From assembly GCA_964412395.1 (NCBI GenBank), contig CAYPOY010000006.1, positions 1 to 38,091 on the forward strand: DNA of 38,091 nucleotides, read 5' to 3'. Below the pieces are notes generated by a model. That model did no database searches. It was given only the letters and a program-made list of their open reading frames with translations, and was not told the DNA's origin. Source of the stretch: CAYPOY01 sp964412395 (GTDB lineage: Bacteria; Chloroflexota; Anaerolineae; B4-G1). A program made the position numbers and the translations under genes. This document shows, one piece after another, positions 16,490 through 25,246 of the stretch (position 1 is its first letter; each line of letters starts with the position of its first letter).

Positions 16490-17593
16490 ATGCGCGGTGG
16501 CCGATTGTTGCTGATAGTGGGAGTTGTCGTGGTTATAGGAGCCCTGGCGGTTGGAGGGTTTCTGCTGTTTAGGCCATCCCCCGCACCTACTCCCGTCGGG
16601 GAGGGGACGCCGATGCCGACGCCCCTGCCCGAGAACGAGGTGCGGATCGTCGTGGCGGCGCAGAATATCCCTCGGGGTATGCAGGTCAACGAGGAGGACG
16701 ACGCGGTGGTCATGCAGAATTGGCCCAGGGGTACAGTACCGGCTGGGGCCGTCAGCCAACTGGAGGATACCTATGGCCGTGTCGCCCGTGTAGACATCCC
16801 GCTGGGGATGCCGATTCTTGAGAGCATGCTTGCCGAGGAGCCTGGTGATTTAGTGGCCATGGGCTCCAACGTGGCCCTGCAGATTCCCGAGGGCCTGGTC
16901 GCCTATGCGCAGCCGGTGGGCCGCTACTCCAGTGTGGCCTGGGCGTTGCAGCCCGGCGACCATGTGGATGTGATCATCTCTCTACTCATAGTGGGCCTGG
17001 ATGAGGAGTTTCAGACTGTCCAGCCCAATCAGGCCCGATGCCTTTCTCCATCTGAGGATGAGGCTTGCATGGGTATGAGTGGGCCGATGGGCCGGCTGGA
17101 GGTGCTGCCCAATGGCTGGCTGGTCAACCTGACGCCGAGCGAGGGCCAGCGGCCACGGCTGGTGACTCAGTTGACGGTGCAGAATATCCGCGTGCTCCGG
17201 GTTGGTGATTGGCCTGCGCCTGAAGCTCTCGCCGCTGCTGGGGAACCTTCTGCCGAGAAGGAAGAACCGGCTCCTGAGGAGGAGGAAGAGGGAGCACCCC
17301 CGTCCCGACCTGATGTGGAGTCTTTGACGTTGGCCGTCACACGGCAGGAAGCGATGGTGCTGGATTACGCCCAGGCGATTGGTGCCAGGATCAACTTCGT
17401 GCTGCGGGGGGTGGGCGATGACCGGACTCCCCCGACTGAATCTGTCACACTTCAATACCTGATGGATAGATACAACTTTGAGTTGCCGCCGAAATTGCCA
17501 TACGGCGTCACGCCACCCATCTCCCGGTTAGAGCGCATCGTCCGCGATGAATCGGCTGCCCAGTACGGTCCAACGGGGCAGTCCAGTGAGTAA
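16490..17593 (+). CDS. cpaB: Flp pilus assembly protein CpaB/RcpC
   Basis: 367 residues. An N-terminal TM (LLLIVGVVVVIGALAVGGFL) and a Pro/Thr linker are followed by an SAF domain (about 50-115; VRIVVAAQNIPRGMQVNEED and RVARVDIPLGMPILESML), then the RcpC/CpaB domain (ALQPGDHVDVIISLLIVG, TQLTVQNIRVLRVGDW, and RQEAMVLDYAQAIGARINFV). An acidic Glu/Pro insert lies near 255-275. CpaB is an envelope component of the Tad machine, with SAF domains proposed to bind peptidoglycan. In diderms it works beside the secretin CpaC, which is absent here. ATG 16490 has AAGGAGG 4 nt upstream. It heads the cpa/tad transcript. Confidence 0.92.
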   Translation: MRGGRLLLIVGVVVVIGALAVGGFLLFRPSPAPTPVGEGTPMPTPLPENEVRIVVAAQNIPRGMQVNEEDDAVVMQNWPRGTVPAGAVSQLEDTYGRVARVDIPLGMPILESMLAEEPGDLVAMGSNVALQIPEGLVAYAQPVGRYSSVAWALQPGDHVDVIISLLIVGLDEEFQTVQPNQARCLSPSEDEACMGMSGPMGRLEVLPNGWLVNLTPSEGQRPRLVTQLTVQNIRVLRVGDWPAPEALAAAGEPSAEKEEPAPEEEEEGAPPSRPDVESLTLAVTRQEAMVLDYAQAIGARINFVLRGVGDDRTPPTESVTLQYLMDRYNFELPPKLPYGVTPPISRLERIVRDESAAQYGPTGQSSE

Positions 17594-17801
17594 CCAGCGG
17601 TAAGCAGCGCTCATCTGCGTCCTATTTTCGCACCCCGCGGTGGTGATGGAAGCGCCAGCGGCGCGACTGATCTCGCCAAAGTCTGGTTAGCGTAATTGCA
17701 GGTCCAAAGTCCCATGTGTGCAACTGAAATCTGCACTGGCGGGGCCACTGTGAAACAAGCTTCGGCTTCCGTTCAAACCGCAATAGTGTGGAAAGCGGGC
17801 T

Positions 17802-19118
17802 ATGTGGAGGGCTCGTGTGAGGTCTCAGCCTGGTGAAAGAATTCGAGTTCTTATCATAGACGACATCGCGGAGACGCGGGAGAACCTGCGCAAGCTGCTC
17901 TCCTTCGACGTTGACATAGAGGTTGTCGGTGTTGCGGGCTCGGGTCCGGAAGGCATTGAGCTGGCCAAGCAGTTCCAGCCACACGTTGTCCTGATGGACA
18001 TCAATATGCCAGGTATGGATGGCATCGCCGCTACGGAAGCAACCCTGCGGGAGGTGCCGACGACTCAGGTGGTGATGCTCTCCGTGCAGGGTGAGACCGA
18101 CTACCTGCGCCGGGCGATGCTGGCTGGAGCGCGGGATTTTCTCACCAAGCCGCCCAGCGGTGATGAGCTGATGAGCACCATCCGCCGGGTCTACGAGATG
18201 GGGAAGACGCGGGTGCCCGTGCAGCCGGCCGTCCCGGCGGCGGTTGGGGCCGAGGGGGGAGGGGTTCGGCGTGCGGGAGACGTGATTGCCGTTTTCAGCC
18301 CCAAAGGCGGCGTGGGGTGTACGACCATCGCGGTGAACCTGGCGGTTGCCTTGCAGCAAATGGTCGACAGCAAGCAGAAGGTTGGACTGATGGATGCCAG
18401 TATCCAGTTCGGAGATGTAGGAGTGATGCTCAATCTGCAGGCCAATCGGAGTATGGCAGACCTGGTGCCCAACATTGAGGAGATGGACAGCGATATGCTG
18501 AACAGTGTACTGGCTCCTCATGGGTCAGGGCTTAAAGTGTTGCTGTCCCCGCCGCATCCAGAAGCAGCGGAGAGCTTACTGGCCGGTATAGCGCCGGATG
18601 GGGAAATGGGAGGCCAATCGGCGCTTGGAGCGATATTGGGACTGATGCGCGGTGAGTTCGACATCGTCGTCGTGGATATGTGGAGTTGGGTGGATGACGT
18701 CGCGTTGACCATCTTTGATTCTGCAGCACTGATCGTGCTTGTCGTGATGCCGAACATCCCGGCTATTAAGAGTGCCCGTCTGTTCCTTGAGGTGGTGGAT
18801 AGACTCAATTATCCGATGAGGAAGATCGCGCTGGTGGTCAACGGCGTGGATCGGCGTATGGGCATCCGAGTGGAGCAGATCGAACAGGCAATGATACCTG
18901 TGGCTGCGCAGATTCCTCTGGACGAGCAGGTGGTACTGGCGGCGGTCAACCATGGCGTACCATTCGTCATGCGTGATCGGAGCCGTCCCGTTTCCCAGGG
19001 CATCCTGCAACTCGCTGAGCATGTCCAGAGCGTGTTGGTGGGAGAGCAGGAGGAGGAGGAAAAAGACACGGTAGCAGCGGGGCCAGGCCGTCTCCGGCTG
19101 GGCCGTGTCTTCGGATAG
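17802..19118 (+). CDS. cpaE: CpaE/TadZ-like protein: receiver domain plus ParA-like ATPase
   Basis: 438 residues from ATG 17802; GTG 17817 behind GGAGG is an equally good start. The receiver domain (about 14-125) keeps D20/D21, D66 (VVLMDINMPGMDG), S94 and K116. The linker is Pro/Val/Ala-rich. The ParA/MinD-type ATPase (about 160-410) has the deviant Walker A SPKGGVGCTT (166-175) and GLMDASIQFGDVGVML. CpaE/TadZ places the Tad machine in the cell. Many have a degenerate receiver; this one looks able to accept phosphate. The 208-bp gap before it contains a small GCGCC/GGCGC hairpin (17652-17664) and no gene. It is followed by cpaF after 64 bp. Confidence 0.92.
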   Translation: MWRARVRSQPGERIRVLIIDDIAETRENLRKLLSFDVDIEVVGVAGSGPEGIELAKQFQPHVVLMDINMPGMDGIAATEATLREVPTTQVVMLSVQGETDYLRRAMLAGARDFLTKPPSGDELMSTIRRVYEMGKTRVPVQPAVPAAVGAEGGGVRRAGDVIAVFSPKGGVGCTTIAVNLAVALQQMVDSKQKVGLMDASIQFGDVGVMLNLQANRSMADLVPNIEEMDSDMLNSVLAPHGSGLKVLLSPPHPEAAESLLAGIAPDGEMGGQSALGAILGLMRGEFDIVVVDMWSWVDDVALTIFDSAALIVLVVMPNIPAIKSARLFLEVVDRLNYPMRKIALVVNGVDRRMGIRVEQIEQAMIPVAAQIPLDEQVVLAAVNHGVPFVMRDRSRPVSQGILQLAEHVQSVLVGEQEEEEKDTVAAGPGRLRLGRVFG

Positions 19119-19182
19119 TGATGAGTACATGCTCTCTGCCGGGGTAGGCACGATAGGGCCGAGTGGTTAGGGAGGTAGAGCT

Positions 19183-20556
19183 ATGTCGTTACTGAAGCGA
19201 ATTGAAAGGGAAAGGGATGCAACGACGCGACAGCCTTCGCGGATGCCAGAAATGCGGGTGCGGCGGCAGCCGGCCTCTCCCGCTCGTGATGCTTACCTGG
19301 ACCTTAAAATGCGCATCCAGGGCAAGTTGATCGCGGATCTGGATCCGACGATGGATGTCACCAAGACAGATGAGGTGCGTCGCACAATCGAGGAGATGTA
19401 CAACAACATCCTGGCCGGGGAGCACATTGTCCTCAGTCGTGCGGAACGACAACGGCTGTTTGAGCAGATCGTCGCGGAGATATTGGGTTTGGGGCCGCTG
19501 GAACCGTTTCTGTCCGACCCCACTATCACTGAGATCATGGTTAACGGGGCCAAGAACATCTACATTGAACGCGAGGGGAAGCTCTTGCGCACAAATGCGG
19601 TCTTCGAAACGGACGAGCATCTGATGCGCATCGTCGAGCGTATCGTCGCACCCCTGGGACGGCGCATTGACGAGAGCTCTCCCTACGTGGACGCCCGCCT
19701 GGCGGATGGTTCCCGGGTGAATGCAGTGATCCCGCCGATTTCCCTGGTTGGGCCGGTGCTGACGATCCGTAAGTTTTTCAAGATTCCGCTCACGGTCGAG
19801 CGATTGATTGAGTTGGGCAGTGTGACCGCGGAGGCGATGGAGTTGTTGAAGGCTTGCGTGGTGGCGAAACTGAGCACTGTCGTCTCAGGGGGTACCGGTA
19901 CGGGCAAGACGACTTTTTTGAACATCCTTTCCGGTTACATCCCCAGTGATGAGCGTATCATCACCATTGAGAACGCTGCTGAGTTGCAACTGCGCCAGGA
20001 GCACGTTGTGACGCTGGAGTCGCGCCCGCCCAACATTGAGGGCCGGGGCCAGATCGCCATCCGAGACCTGGTGATCAACAGTCTGCGAATGCGTCCAGAC
20101 CGTATCATCGTGGGTGAGTGCCGGGGTTCCGAAGCTTTTGATATGCTCCAGGCGATGAACACCGGCCACGAGGGCAGTATGACCACAATCCATGCCAATA
20201 ACCCTCGCGAGGCTTTGGGCCGTATGGAGAATATGATCCTGATGGCAGGAATGGACCTGCCACACCGGGCCATCCGCGAGCAGATTGCCTCCGCGTTGGA
20301 TTTGATTATCCACCTGGAGCGCATGCGGGATGGAAGCCGTAGGTGCGTCGCCATCACTGAGGTTCAGGGGATGGAGGGGGACGTGATCACCATGTCCGAT
20401 ATTTTCAAATTCGAGTTGGCCGGCTACGAGGACGGCCGGGCGATCGGCACCCTGCGTGCCACGGGGTTGCGTCCCAAGTTTGTGGAGAAGATCGAGGCGT
20501 CCGGCATTCGCCTGCCGCCTAGTATTTTTGGTCTGGGGCAACGGGTGCGCTTCTAG
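19183..20556 (+). CDS. cpaF: Flp pilus assembly ATPase CpaF/TadA
   Basis: 457 residues, the usual length. The N-terminal domain (about 35-215) contains ILGLGPLEPFLSDPTITEIM, typical of the type II/IV secretion ATPase family. The ATPase core has Walker A GGTGTGKTT (236-244), an Asp-box-like TIENAAELQL (261-270), Walker B RIIVGECRGSEA (307-318) and His box GHEGSMTTIHAN (328-339). It is a cytoplasmic hexamer that powers Flp pilus assembly through TadB/TadC. ATG 19183 follows GGGAGGT. It is transcribed with cpaB, cpaE, tadB and tadC. All catalytic motifs are intact. Confidence 0.96.
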   Translation: MSLLKRIERERDATTRQPSRMPEMRVRRQPASPARDAYLDLKMRIQGKLIADLDPTMDVTKTDEVRRTIEEMYNNILAGEHIVLSRAERQRLFEQIVAEILGLGPLEPFLSDPTITEIMVNGAKNIYIEREGKLLRTNAVFETDEHLMRIVERIVAPLGRRIDESSPYVDARLADGSRVNAVIPPISLVGPVLTIRKFFKIPLTVERLIELGSVTAEAMELLKACVVAKLSTVVSGGTGTGKTTFLNILSGYIPSDERIITIENAAELQLRQEHVVTLESRPPNIEGRGQIAIRDLVINSLRMRPDRIIVGECRGSEAFDMLQAMNTGHEGSMTTIHANNPREALGRMENMILMAGMDLPHRAIREQIASALDLIIHLERMRDGSRRCVAITEVQGMEGDVITMSDIFKFELAGYEDGRAIGTLRATGLRPKFVEKIEASGIRLPPSIFGLGQRVRF

Positions 20557-20615
20557 GTTTACTTGAATACCCCGACGGGAGGGGGGTGGTTGCCGGGCTC
20601 CTCAATGACCGGTGG

Positions 20616-20660
20616 TCGTCAGTAAGGCCGGATCAAGCTGTGAGGCTCCCTTACTGGCGG
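20616..20660 (+). other. RNA hairpin in the cpaF-tadB spacer
   Basis: CAGTAAGG (20620-20627) pairs with CCTTACTG (20649-20656), and flanking bases extend the stem to about 12 bp with G-U pairs. The loop is about 21 nt and no U-run follows. It may be a processing or stability element between cpaF and tadB (138-bp gap, otherwise empty). Confidence 0.45.
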
Positions 20661-20694
20661 TGAGGGTTTCGAGTTGGGTGGTGGAGGACGGGCG

Positions 20695-21639
20695 ATGAGT
20701 GTCTTGTGGATAACAGTGGCGGTGGCTGTGATCGGCCTGGGCATTGTGGTGGTCGGGTTTGTCATGTCTCGCCGGGCCGGCCAGGCCCTTATCGAAGAGC
20801 GGTTGGGCATCACTGGGGATGAGGCGGAGGCCGTTGGAGCGCGTAAGACGCCTATAGGGGACGCGCTGAATCGCGTACTGGCCAGCCGGGGAATGGGATC
20901 CGACCTGGCGACACAACTGGCGCGGGCGGATCTTAAAGTCACTGTAGGGGAGTTTATGGCAGCCACCGTCATTCTGGTCATAGCCGCCGGAGCGGCGGCT
21001 TACCTCCTGATGAAGGGGGATGTGGTGGTCACCGTCGGGGCATGTCTGGCGGCCTTTTTTGCTCCCCGCTTTTACCTTGGATTTTTGCGTCGTGGTCGCT
21101 TGAAAAGTTTTAACAATCAATTAGGCGACACGATCAACCTTATAGTGAACGGTATTCGCGCTGGCTACAGCATTTTGCAGGCAATGGAAGCGGTGTCACA
21201 AGAAATGGGTCCACCGATCTCTATCGAGTTTGGGCGGGTGGTGCGAGAGGTGCAACTTGGTTTGACGTTGGAACACGCGTTGAGTAACATGCTGCGGCGC
21301 GTTCCCAGCGATGACCTGGACATGATGATCACGGCGATCAACGTGCAGCGCGAGGTAGGCGGCAACCTGGCCGAGGTACTGGACTCGATCGGTTTCACCA
21401 TCCGGGAGCGAGTGCGGATTAAGGGTGAGATCAGTGCACTGTCGGCTCAGAGCCGCATCTCAGGCTATATGGTTGGTATGGTTCCGGTCGTCCTCGCGGT
21501 GGTTATCTACCTCATCAATCCTACTTACATAGGAGGGCTGTTCAATCATATCTGCGGGTATATCATGATCGGCGCGGCGGTCGTGGGGATTGTACTGGGT
21601 TTTGCGGTCATGAGCAAGATTATGAAGATCGAGGTGTAG
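20695..21639 (+). CDS. tadB: Flp pilus assembly platform protein TadB
   Basis: 314 residues: N-terminal TM (ITVAVAVIGLGIVVVGFVM), a cytoplasmic part, two TMs near 90-125, then a T2SSF domain (about 150-275; NGIRAGYSILQAMEAVSQEM, REVQLGLTLEHALSNM, INVQREVGGNLAEVLDSI) and two C-terminal TMs. The GYS/REVGGNLAEVLD signature is typical of GspF/TadB platform proteins. It pairs with TadC in the membrane and is driven by CpaF. ATG 20695 has GGAGG 7 nt upstream; an earlier in-frame codon at 20674 is less likely. It ends 18 bp before tadC. Confidence 0.94.
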   Translation: MSVLWITVAVAVIGLGIVVVGFVMSRRAGQALIEERLGITGDEAEAVGARKTPIGDALNRVLASRGMGSDLATQLARADLKVTVGEFMAATVILVIAAGAAAYLLMKGDVVVTVGACLAAFFAPRFYLGFLRRGRLKSFNNQLGDTINLIVNGIRAGYSILQAMEAVSQEMGPPISIEFGRVVREVQLGLTLEHALSNMLRRVPSDDLDMMITAINVQREVGGNLAEVLDSIGFTIRERVRIKGEISALSAQSRISGYMVGMVPVVLAVVIYLINPTYIGGLFNHICGYIMIGAAVVGIVLGFAVMSKIMKIEV

Positions 21640-21657
21640 TTTTCAGGAGGTGCCAAT

Positions 21658-22599
21658 ATGCAAGTGGTATTGATCGCCTTGGGTGTGTTTGTACTGGGTG
21701 GCCTGGGTCTGGCCGTCGTTGGTTTGGCAAAGTCACGGCGAACCACGGAGAGCATCGAGGACCGTCTCGCGGATTTCGGGACGCTGGAGCGAACACCTAC
21801 CCTGGAGGAAATTGAACTGTCTCAACCTTTCAGCGAGCGCGTGTTGTTACCTTTGATTACGGGGCTGGCGGAATTCGCGATGCGTTTCTCACCGGCGAAG
21901 AGCCGGGATGTGCTGCAGCATAAACTTGACCTGGCAGGTAATCCCTATGAACTCACCCGGTTCGTGGGCCTGCGCGTGTTGGCGGCTCTCCTGTTGGGCG
22001 GTTTGAGTATTGCCGTATCTTTTTTGGCCCCCGGCCTGTCCCTCATACAACGCGTCCTGATGCCTATAGCGGGATTTGGATTGGGTTACTATATGCCGGT
22101 GATATCGCTGGGGGGCAAGATTCGCAAGCGACAAAAGGATGTCATCAGGTCACTGCCCGATGCGCTCGATTTGCTGACGATCTGTGTGGAAGCGGGTTTG
22201 GGCTTCGACGCCGCCATGGCCAAGGTAGCCGACAAGTGGGACAATGAATTATGCCTGGCGTTTGGTCGGGTGATCCAGGAGCTCCAGTTGGGTAAACTGC
22301 GCCGTGAGGCGCTGCGCTCTATGGCGGATCGCATGGAGGTCCAGGACGTGTCCACTTTCGTGGCGGCCATCATTCAGGCGGACCAGTTGGGCGTCAGTAT
22401 TGCCAGGGTGTTACGCATTCAGTCGGAGCAGATGCGCATGCGGCGGCGTCAGCGGGCTGAAGAATTGGCTCGCATGGCAGGGATCAAAATGCTGCCCGCG
22501 GTCGCTTTTTTGATCTTCCCTGCTATTTTCATCGTCTTGCTGGGACCGGCTGCAATCCAGATGATGGCGTTGTTTGGGGAGGGAGGTCTGAGTTTTTAG
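21658..22599 (+). CDS. tadC: Flp pilus assembly platform protein TadC
   Basis: 313 residues: N-terminal TM, two central TMs (LRVLAALLLGGLSIAVSFLA and the LGYYMPVISL region), a T2SSF domain (about 160-285; RSLPDALDLLTICVEAGLGF, IQELQLGKLRREALRSMADR, FVAAIIQADQLGVSIARVL), and a last TM ending IQMMALFGEGG. The ADQLG(V/T)S motif marks the second T2SSF of Tad systems. It should form the inner-membrane platform with TadB. ATG 21658 follows CAGGAGGT with good spacing. It is the last clear tad gene; no tadV/cpaA peptidase, tadD or secretin follows. Confidence 0.94.
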   Translation: MQVVLIALGVFVLGGLGLAVVGLAKSRRTTESIEDRLADFGTLERTPTLEEIELSQPFSERVLLPLITGLAEFAMRFSPAKSRDVLQHKLDLAGNPYELTRFVGLRVLAALLLGGLSIAVSFLAPGLSLIQRVLMPIAGFGLGYYMPVISLGGKIRKRQKDVIRSLPDALDLLTICVEAGLGFDAAMAKVADKWDNELCLAFGRVIQELQLGKLRREALRSMADRMEVQDVSTFVAAIIQADQLGVSIARVLRIQSEQMRMRRRQRAEELARMAGIKMLPAVAFLIFPAIFIVLLGPAAIQMMALFGEGGLSF

Positions 22600-22642
22600 G
22601 TGAGCAGGCTGGTGTAGAGGATAACGTCAGAGATAAAATCCT

Positions 22643-23365
22643 GTGTCCGTGTCGGTCGTTGAGACAATTGATCTCCACTGGTGCAGTCTTCGTAGTCATT
22701 TTCTCGATCTTTTCTTTCCCCCGCGTTGTGTCGGTTGTCGTCGGGTGGGTGTATGGCTGTGTACTGAGTGCCTGGACCAGATCCCTCGCGTTGAGCCCCC
22801 TTTTTGCACCTGCTGTGGAGGCGTGGTTATAGCCAATGGCTTGTGCACACGTTGTCGAACTTCTCCCTTGCGGATCGAGTGCATACGTTCGGTCGTCTAC
22901 TTTGAAGGGGTGCTCCGCAAGGCGGTGCACCAGCTCAAGTACAGCGGCCGTACTGCGATGGCTGGGCCCCTGGGCGACCTGATGACAGCGTACTGGATGC
23001 AAAACCCAATGCCGGCTGATGTCGTAGTGCCTGTTCCGCTGCACGCCGCCCGTCTACGCGAGCGCGGGTATAATCAGGCGGCGTTGCTGGCCCGTGAGAT
23101 GGCCGGCCGGGTTGGGCTGGTGGTGGACGAGCAGACGCTGATACGGCAGCGTGCGACTGCTCCACAAGTCGAACTCAATGCCAGGCAGCGGAAGGAGAAT
23201 GTGCGCGACGCGTTTCGTTGCTCTGGCAACGGGCTGGCTGGCAAGCAGGTGTTGTTGGTTGACGATGTCTGTACCACGGGCGCTACGCTGGATGCCTGCG
23301 CAGTGGCCCTGTATGAGGGGGGAGCGCGTGGTGTGCAGGCTCTGACGTTAGCCCGTGCACGCTAG
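22643..23365 (+). CDS. comF: ComF-family protein (phosphoribosyltransferase-like)
   Basis: 240 residues. The N-terminal zinc-ribbon-like part has Cys pairs at 29/32, 40/43, 55-58 and 68/71. The phosphoribosyltransferase domain carries VVVPVPLHAARLRERGYNQA (about 127-146) and the PRPP-binding loop VLLVDDVCTTGAT (203-215). ComF/GntX proteins are linked to DNA uptake or handling in some bacteria; the reaction is not settled. It starts at GTG 22643 (a second GTG is at 22649); the ribosome site is weak. It is 43 bp after tadC on the same strand and may share that transcript. Confidence 0.9.
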   Translation: MSVSVVETIDLHWCSLRSHFLDLFFPPRCVGCRRVGVWLCTECLDQIPRVEPPFCTCCGGVVIANGLCTRCRTSPLRIECIRSVVYFEGVLRKAVHQLKYSGRTAMAGPLGDLMTAYWMQNPMPADVVVPVPLHAARLRERGYNQAALLAREMAGRVGLVVDEQTLIRQRATAPQVELNARQRKENVRDAFRCSGNGLAGKQVLLVDDVCTTGATLDACAVALYEGGARGVQALTLARAR

Positions 23366-23435
23366 CAGTAGCCTGGTTGGTCGTTTGGCGACCTGCTGTC
23401 TGCTTATATCAAAATCTGTTGCAAGGAGGCCCGCT

Positions 23436-23972
23436 GTGGAAGTATCTATCTTTGCCCGGAACATGGAATTGACACCGCATTTGAGAGAGTATGTGGAGCG
23501 GAAAGTGGAGAAACTGGATCGCTACTTGCCCTTGATTGATGACGTGCGGATTGACCTGGCAGTGGAGAACACACGCAGCGCTGCCCATCGTCAGGTAGCG
23601 CAGTTGACGGTGCGGGTGCGAGGCACGATCCTGCGGGCTGAGGAACGCGCCCAGGACATGTTTGCTTCGATTGATACGGTGTTGGATAAGATGTACCGCC
23701 AGATTGCACGGTATAAAGGCAAACGTCAGGACCGCTGGCACGCGGCCGCTGAAGCACTCCCTATTGAGGAGCCGGTAGGGGAGACCGAAGGGGAGATTGT
23801 CCGCGTCAAGCGCTTCGAGGTTTGGCCGATGGCGCCAGAGGAGGCGATTGAGCAAATGGAGTTACTGGGCCACCATTTCTACATCTTCCTGAATGCGGAC
23901 GAGAATGCCATCAACGTCGTGTACGAGCGGAATGATGGTGACTACGGTTTGTTGCAGCCGGAGTTGGTCTGA
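23436..23972 (+). CDS. hpf: Ribosome hibernation promoting factor, long form
   Basis: 178 residues. The N-terminal S30AE domain (about 1-100; EVSIFARNMELTPHLREYVE, KVEKLDRYLP, and AEERAQDMFASIDTVLDKMY) binds the 30S decoding region. The C-terminal domain (about 120-178; RVKRFEVWPMAPEEAIEQME, GHHFYIFLNADENAINVVYE) dimerises ribosomes into 100S particles. The two-domain form is the long HPF of most bacteria. GTG 23436 has AAGGAGG 6 nt upstream; upstream in-frame codons overlap comF and lack a ribosome site. Hairpins at 23995-24023 and 24079-24104 close the transcript. Confidence 0.94.
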   Translation: MEVSIFARNMELTPHLREYVERKVEKLDRYLPLIDDVRIDLAVENTRSAAHRQVAQLTVRVRGTILRAEERAQDMFASIDTVLDKMYRQIARYKGKRQDRWHAAAEALPIEEPVGETEGEIVRVKRFEVWPMAPEEAIEQMELLGHHFYIFLNADENAINVVYERNDGDYGLLQPELV

Positions 23973-24078
23973 GTCATTGGGAGAGTATGCGGGCGCAGCA
24001 GGACTCTCTTGAGGTCTTGCTGCACCCGGGGTGTGTGGCTCAGGCTGGCCTACGGATTTTCCCGATACGCTCATATCA

Positions 24079-24107
24079 GGGGGTTCGGTGTCAACCGGAC
24101 CCCCTTT
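24079..24107 (+). terminator. Intrinsic terminator after hpf
   Basis: GGGGGTTCGGT (24079-24089) pairs with ACCGGACCCCC (24094-24104; one G-U) around a GTCA loop, followed by TTT. An additional 10-bp hairpin lies upstream at 23995-24023. Confidence 0.8.
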
Positions 24108-24127
24108 GAATAGGAGGAGCCTGGTTG

Positions 24128-25246
24128 GTGGATGAGGTGACTCTACTCCTGCTGGTCGGGGGGTGGGGGCAGAGCGAGGTGGAACGAGCGCTGGACGGAG
24201 CTCACCGGGCCGCCGCGCGCGACTTGCTGGAACTGTTGCTGCACACGGGTATGATCGGCCGTGCTGTGGTCGCCACTGATGATCCTGCCTGGGGCGATGC
24301 GCTGACCGGCCTGCCGGTTGAGGTGGACCTCGATCCGCCAGGGGAGCCTTTTCATTTCGGACGGCGGCTGGCTGGATTGATCGAGCGGTATGATGCGCAA
24401 CGTGTGCTCTACAGCGGAGGCGCTTCGGCTCCGCTGTTGAGTGTCGAGTGCTGGGTCGAGGTGCTGGCCTGGTTAGGAGAGGCGAAGCGGCTGGTGGTCA
24501 CCAACAACCTGCACTCCTGTGATTGGGTGGGATTCGTTCCTGCGGTCGAGATGGCTCCGCTGATCGCTCAGGAAGCGAACGATAACGCGGTGGCCTGGGC
24601 GCTGGCCTACGAGGGGGGGCTGCGGGTCGAGAGCCTGCCCGCGTTAGCCGCTACGCGCTTCGATCTGGACACTCCGGCGGATCTGCTGCTCGCGCAGCAC
24701 CATCCGGGTATCGGGCCACGTCTGCGTCGTTTCCTGGATGGGCTGGGCTGGGAAGCACCCCAGTTGGACGGAGTGCTGTCCACAATGGCCGGTGAGGGGG
24801 GGAGCCTGACGGTCGTGGGCCGGGTGTCGTCTGCGGCCTGGGCGGCCCTGGAGCGGGCCACTCGTTGTTGGGTGCGGGTCTTCGCCGAGGAGCGGGGGAT
24901 GCGGGCCAGCGGCCGGCAGGAGCAGGGGAAGGTGCGCTCGCTGCTGGCAGATTATCTGGAGTCGGTGGGTGTCGAGGGTTTCTTTGACGAGTTGGCGGAA
25001 CTGGCTGATGGGGTACTGTTCGATAATCGCGTGATCCTGGCGGCGCGGGGGCTGTGGCCCTCAGCGGCTGATCGTTTCAACTCCGACCTGTATCGGTGGG
25101 ATAGGGTGGGGGAGCCTTTTCTACGGCGTTTCACCCGTGCGGCGGCGGAGGCGCGAGTGCCGGTGGTGTTGGGTGGACATTCAGTGGTGGCTGGAGGGCT
25201 GATGGCCTTGGTCGAGGCATTCGAGATGGGTGGGGGGGGAGCGTAG
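24128..25246 (+). CDS. Conserved-looking protein with nucleotidyltransferase-like (MobA/CofC-type) N-terminal half
   Basis: About 372 residues. Residues 1-190 have the pattern of a Rossmann-like GT-A/NTP-transferase fold: a hydrophobic first strand, then RVLYSGGASAPLLSVECWVE, which resembles the G-G-D-x-P-L-L region of MobA/CofC-like enzymes, and TRFDLDTPADLLLAQ, very like the D-x-D-T-P-x-D-L motif near the end of that domain. The canonical GG-S/T-x-R-M/G nucleotide loop is not visible, so activity is uncertain. Residues 200-372 are a helical domain I do not recognise. Starts TTG 24125 and GTG 24128 follow AGGAGG. Its stop overlaps the next start by 1 bp, so it is coupled to the phosphatase. 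Confidence 0.7.
   Translation: MDEVTLLLLVGGWGQSEVERALDGAHRAAARDLLELLLHTGMIGRAVVATDDPAWGDALTGLPVEVDLDPPGEPFHFGRRLAGLIERYDAQRVLYSGGASAPLLSVECWVEVLAWLGEAKRLVVTNNLHSCDWVGFVPAVEMAPLIAQEANDNAVAWALAYEGGLRVESLPALAATRFDLDTPADLLLAQHHPGIGPRLRRFLDGLGWEAPQLDGVLSTMAGEGGSLTVVGRVSSAAWAALERATRCWVRVFAEERGMRASGRQEQGKVRSLLADYLESVGVEGFFDELAELADGVLFDNRVILAARGLWPSAADRFNSDLYRWDRVGEPFLRRFTRAAAEARVPVVLGGHSVVAGGLMALVEAFEMGGGGA

Noticed and set aside
17594..17801. Possible small gene or promoter between cpaB and cpaE
   Set aside because: No credible frame with a ribosome site and no good promoter match; only a minor 5-bp hairpin.
16490..22599. Type II secretion or type IVa pilus system
   Set aside because: Flp pilin, SAF-domain CpaB, CpaE and TadB/TadC type platform proteins place it in the Tad family.
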